A stretch of 64,000 nt of DNA from DAOTXN01 sp034435435. GTDB taxonomy: Bacteria; Chloroflexota; Anaerolineae; S140-20. Shown one piece after another: positions 51,192 through 59,390 of the stretch. The stretch's first letter is position 1. Every line of letters starts with the position of its first letter. The notes beneath the pieces were generated by a model, which searched no databases, was not told the DNA's origin, and worked only from the letters and a program-made list of their open reading frames with translations. A program made the position numbers and the translations under genes. The stretch is taken from contig DAOTXN010000109.1 in the NCBI GenBank assembly GCA_034435435.1, positions 1 to 64,000 on the forward strand, read 5' to 3'.

Positions 51192-52289
51192 TTACGTCGC
51201 TGGAATGAGGAGCTTTTGTCCGGCATACAAAGGAGTGCCCGGCGGCAGGTTGTTAAAAGTCATGATGTCACGATATCGCATCTGGTCATGAAGGAATTTG
51301 CCGGAAATGCCTGCCCACGTGTCGCCGGGCTGCACGATATATTCCAACGCCTTCTTCGCGCCGGCGTTTTTTATCGGGTCCACAAAGGCTTGCAGCACGG
51401 TTCCTCGGTCGGCGTTCGACGCGAGTCTACCGGCTTTGACCTCCTTGTCTTTCAGACGCTGAATCAAATCTGCATCTATGCTTTGTGTTGCACCATGCCC
51501 CAACGTAACGGGTTGTTCAGTTGACATTTCCTCTTCTCCTTCCTCTGTCAGGGGGATGCGTAATTTCTGGCCGACGTAAAGCGGTGCGCCGGTCGCCAGG
51601 TGGTTGAAAACCAAAATCTCGGCGTAGCGACTTTGGTCGCCGTAAAACTTGGCGGCCAAAGCGCTCCACGTATCGCCGGGCTGCACGGTGTACGCGACGG
51701 CGCGCGCCACATCTTCCGGCTGCGGCGGGGTTTCTTCCATTTTGCCACTGGCGGGCACAATGACTGCGTTGTTGGGATTGGGTGCGCTGGCGGTGCGCAC
51801 GTTGCTCCAGGCCAGGTTGAACAGAACTTCGCTCCAGGCTTTTTTGTGTCCTTCTTGGCGGCGCGGCGGCCAATAGTTGGGATCGTTGATGTAGATGTTG
51901 CCGTTGCCATAACCGACGACCAGGACAAAGTGAGGGCCGCTAAAACCGTCTTGGGTGGATACCCCTGGCTCGATTTGTGACCAATAGCTGTATTTGACCA
52001 ATGCGATGGCGGGTTTGCCCTCGTCAATCCACCGCTTTAGATCGTTGAGTGAATGGTTGGCGCCATATTTCAAGGTGAGGTCGTAATCCCGGGCGATGGC
52101 CTGCAATTGGCCAAAGCCAATGTACCGGCCTGGCTCGACGCCGCTGGCAGCGAACAGGTCGTTGATGCTGACTTGATGACCGTAATAGCCCAACACCATA
52201 GCCAAACAGGCCGGACCACAATCGGTGGTACTGTTGTTTGCATCCGCGTCCCATTGAGAACGGTAAGGCACGTTTAGGATTCTGCTCAC
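51192..52289 (-). CDS. C39-like cysteine peptidase with two LysM domains
   Basis: A 365-aa protein. The N-terminal NVPYRSQWDADANNSTTDCGPACLAMVLGYYG places a cysteine in DCGPACLAM, and later GPHFVLVVGYGNGNIYINDPNYW gives the His/Asp region of C39/papain-like peptidases (about 1-165). Two LysM modules follow: YTVQPGDTWSALAAKFYGD (about 205-250) and YIVQPGDTWAGISGKFLHD (about 315-365), both ending in a KLLIPAT or KLRIPL type. LysM binds peptidoglycan, but I see no signal peptide, which is unexpected. Confidence 0.82.
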   Translation of the reverse strand: MSRILNVPYRSQWDADANNSTTDCGPACLAMVLGYYGHQVSINDLFAASGVEPGRYIGFGQLQAIARDYDLTLKYGANHSLNDLKRWIDEGKPAIALVKYSYWSQIEPGVSTQDGFSGPHFVLVVGYGNGNIYINDPNYWPPRRQEGHKKAWSEVLFNLAWSNVRTASAPNPNNAVIVPASGKMEETPPQPEDVARAVAYTVQPGDTWSALAAKFYGDQSRYAEILVFNHLATGAPLYVGQKLRIPLTEEGEEEMSTEQPVTLGHGATQSIDADLIQRLKDKEVKAGRLASNADRGTVLQAFVDPIKNAGAKKALEYIVQPGDTWAGISGKFLHDQMRYRDIMTFNNLPPGTPLYAGQKLLIPAT

Positions 52290-52322
52290 CTCTTTTCCTC
52301 CCTCAGCGCCGGCCTGTTACTC

Positions 52323-52562
52323 TCACCCGGCCAAATGGGTCAATCTTTCCTCCAGCGATGCAATTTTCTGTTCCAGTTCGGCTACACGCTCGCGCAACAC
52401 AACGACCTCTTCCATGTGTAGTTCAAAGTTGACGGCGGCTGCGGCCATTTCGGGATCATAGCCAGCCTCGAGATACGATTGCAATCGGAGTTGGGCTTCA
52501 AATTCGTCCAGGCCTTGATCCAACCAGGCAAGTTGCAGCTTGACCAGTTCCGATGATACCAA
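52323..52562 (-). CDS. Small coiled-coil protein
   Basis: A 79-aa protein: about 45 residues of helical sequence (LVKLQLAWLDQGLDEFEAQLRLQSYLEAGYDPEMAAAAVNFEL) followed by a heptad-rich coiled coil (VVVLRERVAELEQKIASLEERL). No known family. It lies 33 bp upstream of the C39/LysM gene on the same strand and could be co-expressed with it. Confidence 0.6.
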   Translation of the reverse strand: MVSSELVKLQLAWLDQGLDEFEAQLRLQSYLEAGYDPEMAAAAVNFELHMEEVVVLRERVAELEQKIASLEERLTHLAG

Positions 52563-52728
52563 TTCCTATCTCCTCAAAGTGGGGTTTTCCGAACTGCCGG
52601 AGTTTTCCAGCCAACTCTATTTTGTCACACAATGGTCGGTTTGGCAAGTGCAGGCGCCCTAGTACTGCCCTAAAGAGCGCGCGAACAAGCAGCGCGCCAG
52701 CATAGGCATTTCTTTCGCGTCCGTATTT

Positions 52729-53517
52729 TCAAAACAGACGGGGTTGAAGCGGCTCGTCATCTACCGGCTCTAGCGGTTGGCCCAAACGCTCTAAAAAGCC
52801 GCGCGCGCTGGCCGGCGAGTGGCCCGCCCAGTGATTGTTAAAATAGCCATAAACGGTGCAGCCTTGCTTGAGAAAACGGACCACGCGCTCGGCCCACCAA
52901 TCTTCTTCGTCGCGCCGGTCCAACTGGATACGGTCAAAGTGCTGCAGATCTGCGCGCCGCCCCAGCCAGCGAATATAGACCAAGTCTGCGGTAACGTCTT
53001 CGCGCCGGGGCATGTAATACAGGTCGTGCAGGGCCAGCGCCACGCCTCGCGCCTTGAGCACATCGCACAACTCCGTTTCGTACCAGTCGCGATTGCGCAC
53101 CTCGACGGCAAATTGCACATCGGTCGGCAACCCATCCAGGTAACGCGATAACGCGTTCAAACGTTCGGGGCCGAATTCGTAGGAGAACTGGAGCAACAAC
53201 GGTCCCAATTTATGGCCCAGGGCGCGCATCGTCTGCAGGAAAACAGCGGTGAGTTCCTCACAGTCTACCAGCATACGCTGGTGCGTGATGACCTGTGGGA
53301 ACTTGGCTGCGAAACGAAAACCCTCCGGCGCGCGGCGGCCCCAACCTGCTACCGTGGCGCGCTTGGGAACACCGTAAAACGTGGTGTCGATTTCGACGGT
53401 CCGGAACCGGCGGCTATAATACTCCAGATATTGGCTGGCCGGCGTATTGTGCGGGAAAAACGCGCCCACCCAGTCTCTAAAGGCAAAGCCTTGCGTGCCG
53501 ATGAATAGATTGGTCAT
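52729..53517 (-). CDS. DUF72 (YecE-like) protein
   Basis: A 262-aa DUF72 TIM-barrel-like protein. Diagnostic segments: IGTQGFAFRDWVGAFFP and YLEYYSRRFRTVEIDTTFYGVP at the N terminus, FAAKFPQVITHQRML, GPLLLQFSYEFGPE, QFAVEVRNRDWY, and VYGYFNNHWAGHSPASA near the end. Function of this widespread family is not established. It is followed by the MBL-fold gene 7 bp upstream in transcriptional order. Confidence 0.92.
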   Translation of the reverse strand: MTNLFIGTQGFAFRDWVGAFFPHNTPASQYLEYYSRRFRTVEIDTTFYGVPKRATVAGWGRRAPEGFRFAAKFPQVITHQRMLVDCEELTAVFLQTMRALGHKLGPLLLQFSYEFGPERLNALSRYLDGLPTDVQFAVEVRNRDWYETELCDVLKARGVALALHDLYYMPRREDVTADLVYIRWLGRRADLQHFDRIQLDRRDEEDWWAERVVRFLKQGCTVYGYFNNHWAGHSPASARGFLERLGQPLEPVDDEPLQPRLF

Positions 53518-53524
53518 AGCGGTT

Positions 53525-54514
53525 CTACGTTTTACGCTCCCAGAACACTCTTTTGTCCCTGCGCTGCGCTGTCACCGCGCCTTGCGCCTCCAGCCATTCC
53601 AGGTGGGCCAATGTCTCCGAGATGGCGAGAAAGTACTCTGCAGGTTCCAAGCGTCGAAAGAGCGTCTGGCTCAAGGCAAAGACCGTTTGCCGGCCATGGT
53701 CTAACGCGGCCAGAATCTTTGCGCCACGGCGTCTATGAAAGGCCAATCGTTGTGCGATAAGCGCCCGATGGTCATAAATCGGCTCGCCATGACCGGGCCA
53801 GGCTACCGCGATGTCCAGCCCAGCCGTGCGCTCCAGCGAAGCGACATAGTCCACCAACGAGCGCCGCCGCTGGGTCTGGCCGGGGAGCGGCGGCTCGAAC
53901 AACGGATTGGAGCTGATGTCGCGCAGCAGGTGGTCGTTCGAGAGAAACAAGCGCATTTCCGGCTGATAGAAGCACAGCAACCCCCCGGTATGGCCGGGCA
54001 TGGCGTATACTTGCCACGTGCACCTGGCCAGCGTCAGCGCATCCCCTTCATTCAAAGGTCGAACCGACGGCGCCGACGTGGCAAAGCGGCTATAGCCGCG
54101 CGTCATCTCGGTGATGGCCGCCCGCACCTCCGGCGGCGCACCCGATTCGATGAGCATCTGCTCGTAAAAAGCCCTGCGACTGGCGCGTTCGGCCGCATAG
54201 TCCTCCAGCGCCGGGCGGCTGTGCGGGTGCGCATAGACGGTCGCGCCGGAAATCTCGGCGATGTCGCCTGCCAACCCATGATGGTCGGCGTGGGCGTGGG
54301 TGATAATGATCCGCCCCACGTCGGCCAACGTGTAACCGAGCTCGGCCAGGCCGCTTTCTAGCGCCACGCGGGCCTCGGCGGTGCGCGGGCCGGTGTCAAT
54401 GAGGGTGAGCGGTTCGGCCTCGCCGTGCGCCAGATACACATTCACCGGTCCCACCGGGAAAGGCGTGGGGAGGGTGAGTTGATGCAGGTTGGAAAGCAGG
54501 GGCGTGAGGGTCAT
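53525..54514 (-). CDS. Metallo-beta-lactamase-fold hydrolase
   Basis: A 329-aa MBL-fold enzyme starting at ATG 54514. The metal-binding motif THAHADHHGLAGDI (near residue 68) is intact, followed by a histidine in MPGHTGG (about 155), an aspartate in FLSNDHLL, and a C-terminal winged-helix-like region (FALSQTLFRRLEPAEYFLAISETLAHLEWLEAQGAV) as in LACTB2-like proteins. Substrate unknown. The start overlaps the end of the MaoC-like coding region's neighbourhood by little (15 bp gap), implying a shared transcript. Confidence 0.88.
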   Translation of the reverse strand: MTLTPLLSNLHQLTLPTPFPVGPVNVYLAHGEAEPLTLIDTGPRTAEARVALESGLAELGYTLADVGRIIITHAHADHHGLAGDIAEISGATVYAHPHSRPALEDYAAERASRRAFYEQMLIESGAPPEVRAAITEMTRGYSRFATSAPSVRPLNEGDALTLARCTWQVYAMPGHTGGLLCFYQPEMRLFLSNDHLLRDISSNPLFEPPLPGQTQRRRSLVDYVASLERTAGLDIAVAWPGHGEPIYDHRALIAQRLAFHRRRGAKILAALDHGRQTVFALSQTLFRRLEPAEYFLAISETLAHLEWLEAQGAVTAQRRDKRVFWERKT

Positions 54515-54528
54515 TCCATTCGGTAAAC

Positions 54529-54999
54529 TCACGCCGCAGCGGGTTTGCTGGCGACCAGCACCACCCACTGGCCCCGCGCCACGACCTTGTCTTCCTGGTT
54601 CAAGAGCTGCACGTCCAGCGCGACCGAACCGCCGCCCAACCGGCGCATTTCCTTCAACTCGGTCACGCTGGCTTGAACGTGAACGGTGTCGCCGATGAAA
54701 ATGGGCAGGCTGAACTTCCAGCTCAGCTCGCGGAAAGCCAGCACGGTGCCTTCTATAAAGCCCAATTGGGCGGCCAGGCCGCTGGCAATCGACAGCCCCA
54801 ACAGGCCGTGGACCACTCGCTGGCCGAACATGCTCTGGCGTGAATATTCGGCGTCGGTGTGAATCTGATTATAGTCGCCGGAGACGCCGGCAAAGTTGAC
54901 CACATCGGCTTCGGTAATCGTGCGGCCGGCGCTGATCACCGTGTCGCCAGGTTGAAACTCTTCGAAATAGCGGCCTCGGGGTTGATAGGCTTCGGGCAT
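54529..54999 (-). CDS. MaoC-like hot-dog dehydratase
   Basis: A 156-aa protein starting at ATG 54999 behind GAGGAGACAC. The R-hydratase signature is visible: ITEADVVNFAGVSGDYNQIHTDAEYS (about 30-55) with the Asp/His pair, VVHGLLGLSIASGL, then the hot-dog strand FIGDTVHVQASVTELKEM. MaoC enzymes hydrate enoyl-CoA thioesters. It is the first gene of a minus-strand group with the MBL-fold and DUF72 genes, suggesting fatty-acyl metabolism only tentatively. Confidence 0.9.
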   Translation of the reverse strand: MPEAYQPRGRYFEEFQPGDTVISAGRTITEADVVNFAGVSGDYNQIHTDAEYSRQSMFGQRVVHGLLGLSIASGLAAQLGFIEGTVLAFRELSWKFSLPIFIGDTVHVQASVTELKEMRRLGGGSVALDVQLLNQEDKVVARGQWVVLVASKPAAA

Positions 55000-55063
55000 T
55001 GTGTCTCCTCGTTTGAATGTTTTACCGACTGCTCCTTGATAATACAAAGGGATTTTAGCATCT

Positions 55064-55140
55064 CCCGGCTTGGCTGGCAAGCCGGGATAAGGTATACTGG
55101 CTTCGGTGAATCCTCCCGCAGGTTTGCGACCTGCGGGAGG
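55064..55140. repeat. two perfect hairpins in the prmA leader
   Basis: CCCGGCTTG/CAAGCCGGG (55064-55072 and 55078-55086) and CCTCCCGCAGGT/ACCTGCGGGAGG (55112-55123 and 55129-55140), each perfect with a 5-nt loop. A TATACT box lies between them near 55093. The second hairpin has the same CAGGT-loop-ACCTG architecture as the one at 60730-60762. Confidence 0.65.
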
Positions 55141-55164
55141 GTAAGAACTTGCAGGAGCTGTACA

Positions 55165-56043
55165 ATGGAGTGGCTACAAGTCAGTGTGGAAGTAGAGGCA
55201 GAAACCGCCGAGGCCGTGGCCGATGTACTGAGTCGCTTTGCGCCCAACGGCGTGGCGATAGAGATGTTGAGCGCAGGGCAAACGAGCGTTGCGGAGCAGG
55301 CGGCGGTGAAGGCTTTTTTGCCTGTCGGGCTGGATACCCCCAACATCCAGAGGCAGGTAGAGGAAGCGTTGTGGCATTTGGGACAGATTGCGCCGATTCC
55401 CGCGCCGACCTTTACTGTTGTGGTCGAGGCCAATTGGGCCGATGCCTGGAAAGAGCATTTTCATCCGTTGCGCGTCGGTCAGCGCATCGTGATCAAGCCC
55501 ACGTGGCGCGAGTTTGAGAGCCATCCCGGCGACATCGTTATCGAGCTGGATCCGGGCATGGCTTTTGGCACAGGGCTACACCCCACCACGCAGATGTGCC
55601 TGCTGGCGCTAGAGGGGCGCGTGCAACCGGGGATGACGGTGCTGGACATGGGCACGGGATCGGGGATTCTGGCGGTGGCCGCGGCCAGGCTGGGAGCCGA
55701 GCGTGTGCTGGCCCTGGACAACGACCCTGTAGCGGTCCAGGCTGCCCAGGAGAACGTCGTGCGCAACGGCGTCGCCGACGTGGTGACAGTGGCCGAAGGG
55801 TCGCTCGATCAGGTTGCGGGCGTTTTTGATTTGGTTGTAGTCAATATTTTATCCAGAGTTATTCTGGAATTGGTCGAAAGAGGATTAGCAGATCACGTCA
55901 AGATGGGAGGCGCGTGGGTTGCGGCGGGGATCATCGACTCTCAAGCGGCGGAGGTGGAGGCGGCGTTAAGAGCCGCCGGGTTGCACGTAACCGAACACCA
56001 ACAGGTCGCCGACTGGGTGGCGCTCATCGGAAAGCGGGTATAG
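55165..56043 (+). CDS. prmA: Ribosomal protein L11 methyltransferase
   Basis: A 292-aa SAM-dependent methyltransferase of the PrmA family. ATG 55165 is chosen because GGAG precedes it and the family N terminus (MEWLQVSVEVEAETAEAVADVL) begins there; the longer frame runs into the MaoC region. The segment WADAWKEHFHPLRVG and the SAM-binding motif LDMGTGSGILAVAAARLGA are diagnostic, with the GTGLHPTT motif just before. It methylates ribosomal protein L11; methylation is usually non-essential. Confidence 0.93.
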   Translation: MEWLQVSVEVEAETAEAVADVLSRFAPNGVAIEMLSAGQTSVAEQAAVKAFLPVGLDTPNIQRQVEEALWHLGQIAPIPAPTFTVVVEANWADAWKEHFHPLRVGQRIVIKPTWREFESHPGDIVIELDPGMAFGTGLHPTTQMCLLALEGRVQPGMTVLDMGTGSGILAVAAARLGAERVLALDNDPVAVQAAQENVVRNGVADVVTVAEGSLDQVAGVFDLVVVNILSRVILELVERGLADHVKMGGAWVAAGIIDSQAAEVEAALRAAGLHVTEHQQVADWVALIGKRV

Positions 56044-56099
56044 AAGATAGCTTGACCGAAAGGTGGTCAAATGCTCAACCGGGGATCGAGCGGCACCCA

Positions 56100-56336
56100 T
56101 CAGGCTACGACGCGGCGCTTGTAACGGTAGGTGATGCGGCCGCGACTCAGGTCGTAGGGCGTGAGTTCCACGCGCACCCGGTCGCCCAACAAGATGCGGA
56201 TATAATACTTGCGCATCTTGCCCGACAAATAGGCCAGCACCGAATGCCCGTTGTCCAGCTCGACCCGGAATTGCGTGCCCGGCAACGCTTCAATGATGGT
56301 GCCTTCTACTTCAACTTTATCATCTTGCTTGGGCAT
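56100..56336 (-). CDS. infA: Translation initiation factor IF-1
   Basis: A 78-aa OB-fold protein: EVEGTIIEALPGTQFRVELDNGHSVLAYLSGKMRKYYIRILLGDRVRVELTPYDLSRGRITYR is a textbook IF-1. It binds the 30S A site during initiation. The C-terminal extension is a few residues (RRVVA). It is not in its common rpmJ/rpsM neighbourhood but next to carD and rpsU. Confidence 0.97.
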   Translation of the reverse strand: MPKQDDKVEVEGTIIEALPGTQFRVELDNGHSVLAYLSGKMRKYYIRILLGDRVRVELTPYDLSRGRITYRYKRRVVA

Positions 56337-56367
56337 AGACGCTTTCTCTCTTCTCCTCTTGCGAAAA

Positions 56368-56865
56368 TCAAACCGATTCGTCGGGCGCGTTCAAGGTCTC
56401 CAGGACCGATGCGACCTGACTTTGAGCTGCCTCGACGTCAATCCCTTGACTCAGGGCGATCTCCCCTGCTAAAAAGCCTTGAGCCTGGCGGTAAAGTTTC
56501 TGGTCGGCTTCGGTCAATCTTTCTTCTCGTTCTCGGTAGGCCAGGTCGCGCACGGCTTCACTAATTTTGCGTACATCGCCGCTGCGGAGGTCGGTGCTGA
56601 TCAATTCCTGGCGCTCCCGATGATCACTAGACAACATGGTCGGTTCCGAAGTGAGCACATCGAGCACTTGCTCGGGCTGCTTAACCGGTGGGCGCAGCCC
56701 TAACTCATCGGCGCGTGCTACTGGTACCATCAAAGTGCCCGCTTGCGTGAGCAACTCTATGATATAGTAGGTGCGCTGCTGTTCCCCTACTTGCTTTTCT
56801 TCAATCGTAACAATAGTACCAGCGCCATAAGCTGGATGGATGACCTTATCTCCAACGTTGAACAC
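56368..56865 (-). CDS. carD: CarD-family transcriptional regulator
   Basis: A 165-aa regulator starting at GTG 56865 behind GGGAGGG. The RNA-polymerase-interacting Tudor-like domain is VFNVGDKVIHPAYGAGTIVTIEEKQVGEQQRTYYIIEL (1-40), followed by TLMVPVARADELGLRP, and the helical C-terminal domain with the LAYREREERLTEADQKLYRQAQGFLAGEIALSQG motif. CarD binds RNA polymerase and modulates promoter open complexes, often at rRNA promoters. A longer ATG 56925 start would overlap rpsU by 4 bp. Confidence 0.9.
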   Translation of the reverse strand: MFNVGDKVIHPAYGAGTIVTIEEKQVGEQQRTYYIIELLTQAGTLMVPVARADELGLRPPVKQPEQVLDVLTSEPTMLSSDHRERQELISTDLRSGDVRKISEAVRDLAYREREERLTEADQKLYRQAQGFLAGEIALSQGIDVEAAQSQVASVLETLNAPDESV

Positions 56866-56921
56866 CTTACCCTCCCGCGTTATATCATGAGCGCCAATGT
56901 CGGGCAAACAAGCCAGACGGC

Positions 56922-57131
56922 TCAACGATCTTGCCAGTGCTGTTCCTGGCGTTGACGCCGCCTCGCCCGGCGAATCGCTTTCTTTTTCTGTAATCTGCGC
57001 ACTTCGCTGGGGCTCATGTACCAGCGCTTACGGCGAACGTCCTGGAGAACACCGCTATCACCGACCTTTTTTCGAAAGCGCCGGAGCAGGCTCTCCGGCG
57101 ATTCATTAGGACGTAATTCCACTCTTGCCAT
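56922..57131 (-). CDS. rpsU: 30S ribosomal protein S21
   Basis: A 69-aa S21: ARVELRPNESPESLLRRFRKKVGDSGVLQDVRRKRWYMSPSEVRRLQKKKAIRRARRRQ is typical, with the very basic C terminus. It participates in mRNA binding on the small subunit. It is the first gene of the rpsU-carD-infA minus-strand run and has a long leader (about 240 nt) from its promoter. Confidence 0.95.
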   Translation of the reverse strand: MARVELRPNESPESLLRRFRKKVGDSGVLQDVRRKRWYMSPSEVRRLQKKKAIRRARRRQRQEQHWQDR

Positions 57132-57374
57132 ACACCTTTACCTCCATCGCGCCATTAGATAAAACCGTTACACCCCGATCATCACTCCGGCAAGAAAAAT
57201 CGGCGCTCCTGCTCTTTGAGAGAAAGGACAGGTGCACCGAGTTGAGAAGACGCTTATTCAAGTGGTTAAACGCTTTCGTCAGTTGCTGTCTCTCCGGTTA
57301 GCGCCAACTAGCTTGCATCTGCGGCGAAAGTGGACTCACTCAGCAACACCGTGTCTCCCTGGCCTCGCACTCTA
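57132..57374 (-). other. long 5' leader of rpsU
   Basis: From the predicted transcription start near 57368 to the rpsU start at 57131 there is about 235 nt without a gene of its own. It contains two tiny open frames (for example ATGATCGGGGTGTAA near the 3' end), but I see no recognised riboswitch. It may hold a structured regulatory RNA. On the plus strand the region overlaps nothing known. Confidence 0.35.
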
Positions 57375-57403
57375 ATTGTACACCCGCGACACAACCTTGT
57401 CAA
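57375..57403 (-). promoter_or_regulatory. rpsU promoter
   Basis: On the minus strand TTGACA (57403-57398) and TACAAT (57380-57375) with a 17-bp spacer; near-consensus and divergent from the mutL promoter. Confidence 0.75.
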
Positions 57404-57433
57404 ATGGTTAAAGGCTGACTTGCAACGCGCGAG

Positions 57434-57462
57434 TTGCTTCATAAAGCCGGGTGTGATAAAGT
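57434..57462 (+). promoter_or_regulatory. mutL promoter
   Basis: TTGCTT (57434-57439) and TAAAGT (57457-57462), spacer 17 bp. Transcription would start at or within 1-2 nt of the mutL ATG at 57470, so the transcript may be leaderless. Confidence 0.5.
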
Positions 57463-57469
57463 AGGGCGT

Positions 57470-59107
57470 ATGAGCCAGGAACCCAAGATTCACATTTTGG
57501 CCCCCGCAGTGGCCGAGCGCATCGCCGCCGGTGAGGTGGTCGAGCGGCCAGCGTCGGTAGTCAAAGAGCTGATCGAGAACAGCCTGGATGCCGGCGCGCG
57601 CGCCATCAGCATCGAGATTCGAGCCGGGGGCATGGCGCTGGTGCGTGTGAGCGACGACGGCTGCGGGATGAGCCGGGGGGATGCGCCGCTGGCGCTGGAA
57701 CGCTTTGCTACCAGCAAGATACGCAACGTCGCCGACCTGGAGGCCATTGTCACGCTGGGCTTTCGCGGCGAGGCGTTGAGCAGCGTCGCGGCCGTGGCTC
57801 GGCTGGAGTTGCTGACACGCACAGCAGATGAGCTGGAAGGGACGCGGGTGACGACTGCGGACGACCGATCGCAGACCACGCCAGCGGCGAGCCCTGTGGG
57901 GACCAGTGTCACGGTGCGGGACCTGTTTTATAACGTTCCGGCGCGGCGCAAGTTTCTCAAGTCTCCACTGCGCGAGACCGAATTGGTACGCGATACGCTG
58001 ATTCGATACGCATTGGCCTACCCCGGCATGGCCTTTCGACTGGTCGTGGATGGGCGGGAGCGTTTCGTCGCGCCGCCGGGGTCGCCGCTTGAGCGCGTGG
58101 GAGTGTGTCTGGGGCGTGAGATAGCGGGCGAGATGCTGGGAATCGAATGGGCGGCGGGCGAGTTGCGCGTCAGCGGTTTTGTTAGCCGCCCGACAATTGG
58201 CCGCAGCCGGCGCGAGGGGCAGTTCTTTTCCCTCAACGGGCGGCCCATCCGTTCCGGGCTGCTGGCGGTGATGCTGGAGCGGCCCTACGCCGGGCGCTTG
58301 CCGCCGGGACGCTATCCATTGGCAGTGATAAACGTCGCCATCGAGCCGCGCTTGGTGGACGTGAACGTGCATCCGCGCAAGGCCGAGGTGCGGCTGGCGC
58401 AGGAGCGGGCGGTGTATCAGGCGCTGACGCAGGCAGTGGAAGCGGCGCTATCGCCCTTTCCCCGGCAGGAGGAATTTCTCGACTGGCCGTGGCCGTTCGC
58501 TGCGGAACCGGACGCGCTGCGCGAGAGTCCGGCTGATTACGCGATGGGCGGGAGCCTGCAAGCCCTGGGGCAGGTGCTCAACACCTACATCGTCGCTCGG
58601 AGCACCGCAGGGCTGCTCATCGCAGACCAGCACGCCGCGCACGAACAGATATTGTATGAGCGATTGGCGGCAGGGACAGATGCGCGGCCTTTACCTGCGC
58701 CCATCCGCCTGAGCCTGACCACCCGCGAAGCTGAGACGCTGCGCCCGGCGCTGTCATTGCTGGCCGATTTGGGTTTTGAAGTGGAGCCGTTCGGCGGGAA
58801 CGACTTTGTGGTGCGTGCGCTGCCCACGCCGGTCGCTGACCAACACCCGCACGAGCTATTGACCGTTCTGGTAGAGGAATTGGGGCGTTTGCGCAATCGA
58901 GAGGCGGACGCGCTGCGGGATGGTCTAGCCATGAAAACGGCGTGTTTCGCCGCCGTCAAAGCCGGCGACCACCTTGCGCCCGAACAACAGCAGACGCTGC
59001 TGGACGACTTGATGCAAACTTGGTCGCCATCTACCTGTCCACATGGCCGGCCAGCCTTTTTCACGCTGACGCAAGACGAGCTGGAGCGGCGCTTTTTGCG
59101 CCGCTGA
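57470..59107 (+). CDS. mutL: DNA mismatch repair protein MutL
   Basis: A 545-aa GHKL ATPase. The N-terminal domain has IAAGEVVERPASVVKELIENSLDAGA (N box), DDGCGM (motif II), ERFATSKIRNVADLEAIVTLGFRGEAL and NVPARRKFL; the C-terminal dimerisation region begins near residue 360 (LQALGQVLNTYIVARSTAGLLIADQHAAHEQILYERL). MutL couples MutS recognition to strand processing. The DQHAAHE endonuclease-like motif is present in the C terminus as DQHAAHEQ, and a zinc-site-like KTACFAAVKAGD and CPHGRPAFF follow. It is followed 10 bp later by the truncated holA. Confidence 0.96.
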   Translation: MSQEPKIHILAPAVAERIAAGEVVERPASVVKELIENSLDAGARAISIEIRAGGMALVRVSDDGCGMSRGDAPLALERFATSKIRNVADLEAIVTLGFRGEALSSVAAVARLELLTRTADELEGTRVTTADDRSQTTPAASPVGTSVTVRDLFYNVPARRKFLKSPLRETELVRDTLIRYALAYPGMAFRLVVDGRERFVAPPGSPLERVGVCLGREIAGEMLGIEWAAGELRVSGFVSRPTIGRSRREGQFFSLNGRPIRSGLLAVMLERPYAGRLPPGRYPLAVINVAIEPRLVDVNVHPRKAEVRLAQERAVYQALTQAVEAALSPFPRQEEFLDWPWPFAAEPDALRESPADYAMGGSLQALGQVLNTYIVARSTAGLLIADQHAAHEQILYERLAAGTDARPLPAPIRLSLTTREAETLRPALSLLADLGFEVEPFGGNDFVVRALPTPVADQHPHELLTVLVEELGRLRNREADALRDGLAMKTACFAAVKAGDHLAPEQQQTLLDDLMQTWSPSTCPHGRPAFFTLTQDELERRFLRR

Positions 59108-59117
59108 GGAGATGGGT

Positions 59118-59390
59118 ATGACCAAGCACTCTACCCCGCGCTACTACATCCTGCACGGTGAAGACGAGTTGACGCGCACCGAGACGCTCAAAAACCTGCA
59201 AACGCGGCTCGGCCCTCCCGAGCTGATCGCGCTCAACACGACCGTATTTGAAGCGGATCAGGTCAGCCTGGGAGAACTGATGAACACGTGTGACACGATC
59301 CCATTTATGGCGCAGCGCCGGCTGGTCATCGTTCACGGCCTGCTGACCCGCCTGGCTAACCGGCCCAAGGACCAGAGCGGGTCGGCCAGA
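59118..59390 (+). pseudogene. holA: truncated DNA polymerase III delta subunit (holA)
   Basis: The frame from ATG 59118 encodes the N-terminal domain of a HolA-type clamp-loader delta subunit: YYILHGEDELTRTETLKNLQTRLG, then TTVFEADQVSLGELMNTCDTIPFMAQRRLVIVHGLLTRLANRPKDQ. The match stops at about residue 90; a complete delta subunit is over 300 aa. The frame then enters RHS-derived sequence and terminates at 59414. The remainder of holA is not in the window. Since delta is normally essential, another copy must exist elsewhere or this is a duplicated fragment. Confidence 0.75.

Noticed and set aside
57308..58372. 354-aa minus-strand open frame opposite mutL
   Set aside because: It is antisense to the well-supported MutL coding region and has no recognisable domain; high GC creates long shadow frames here.
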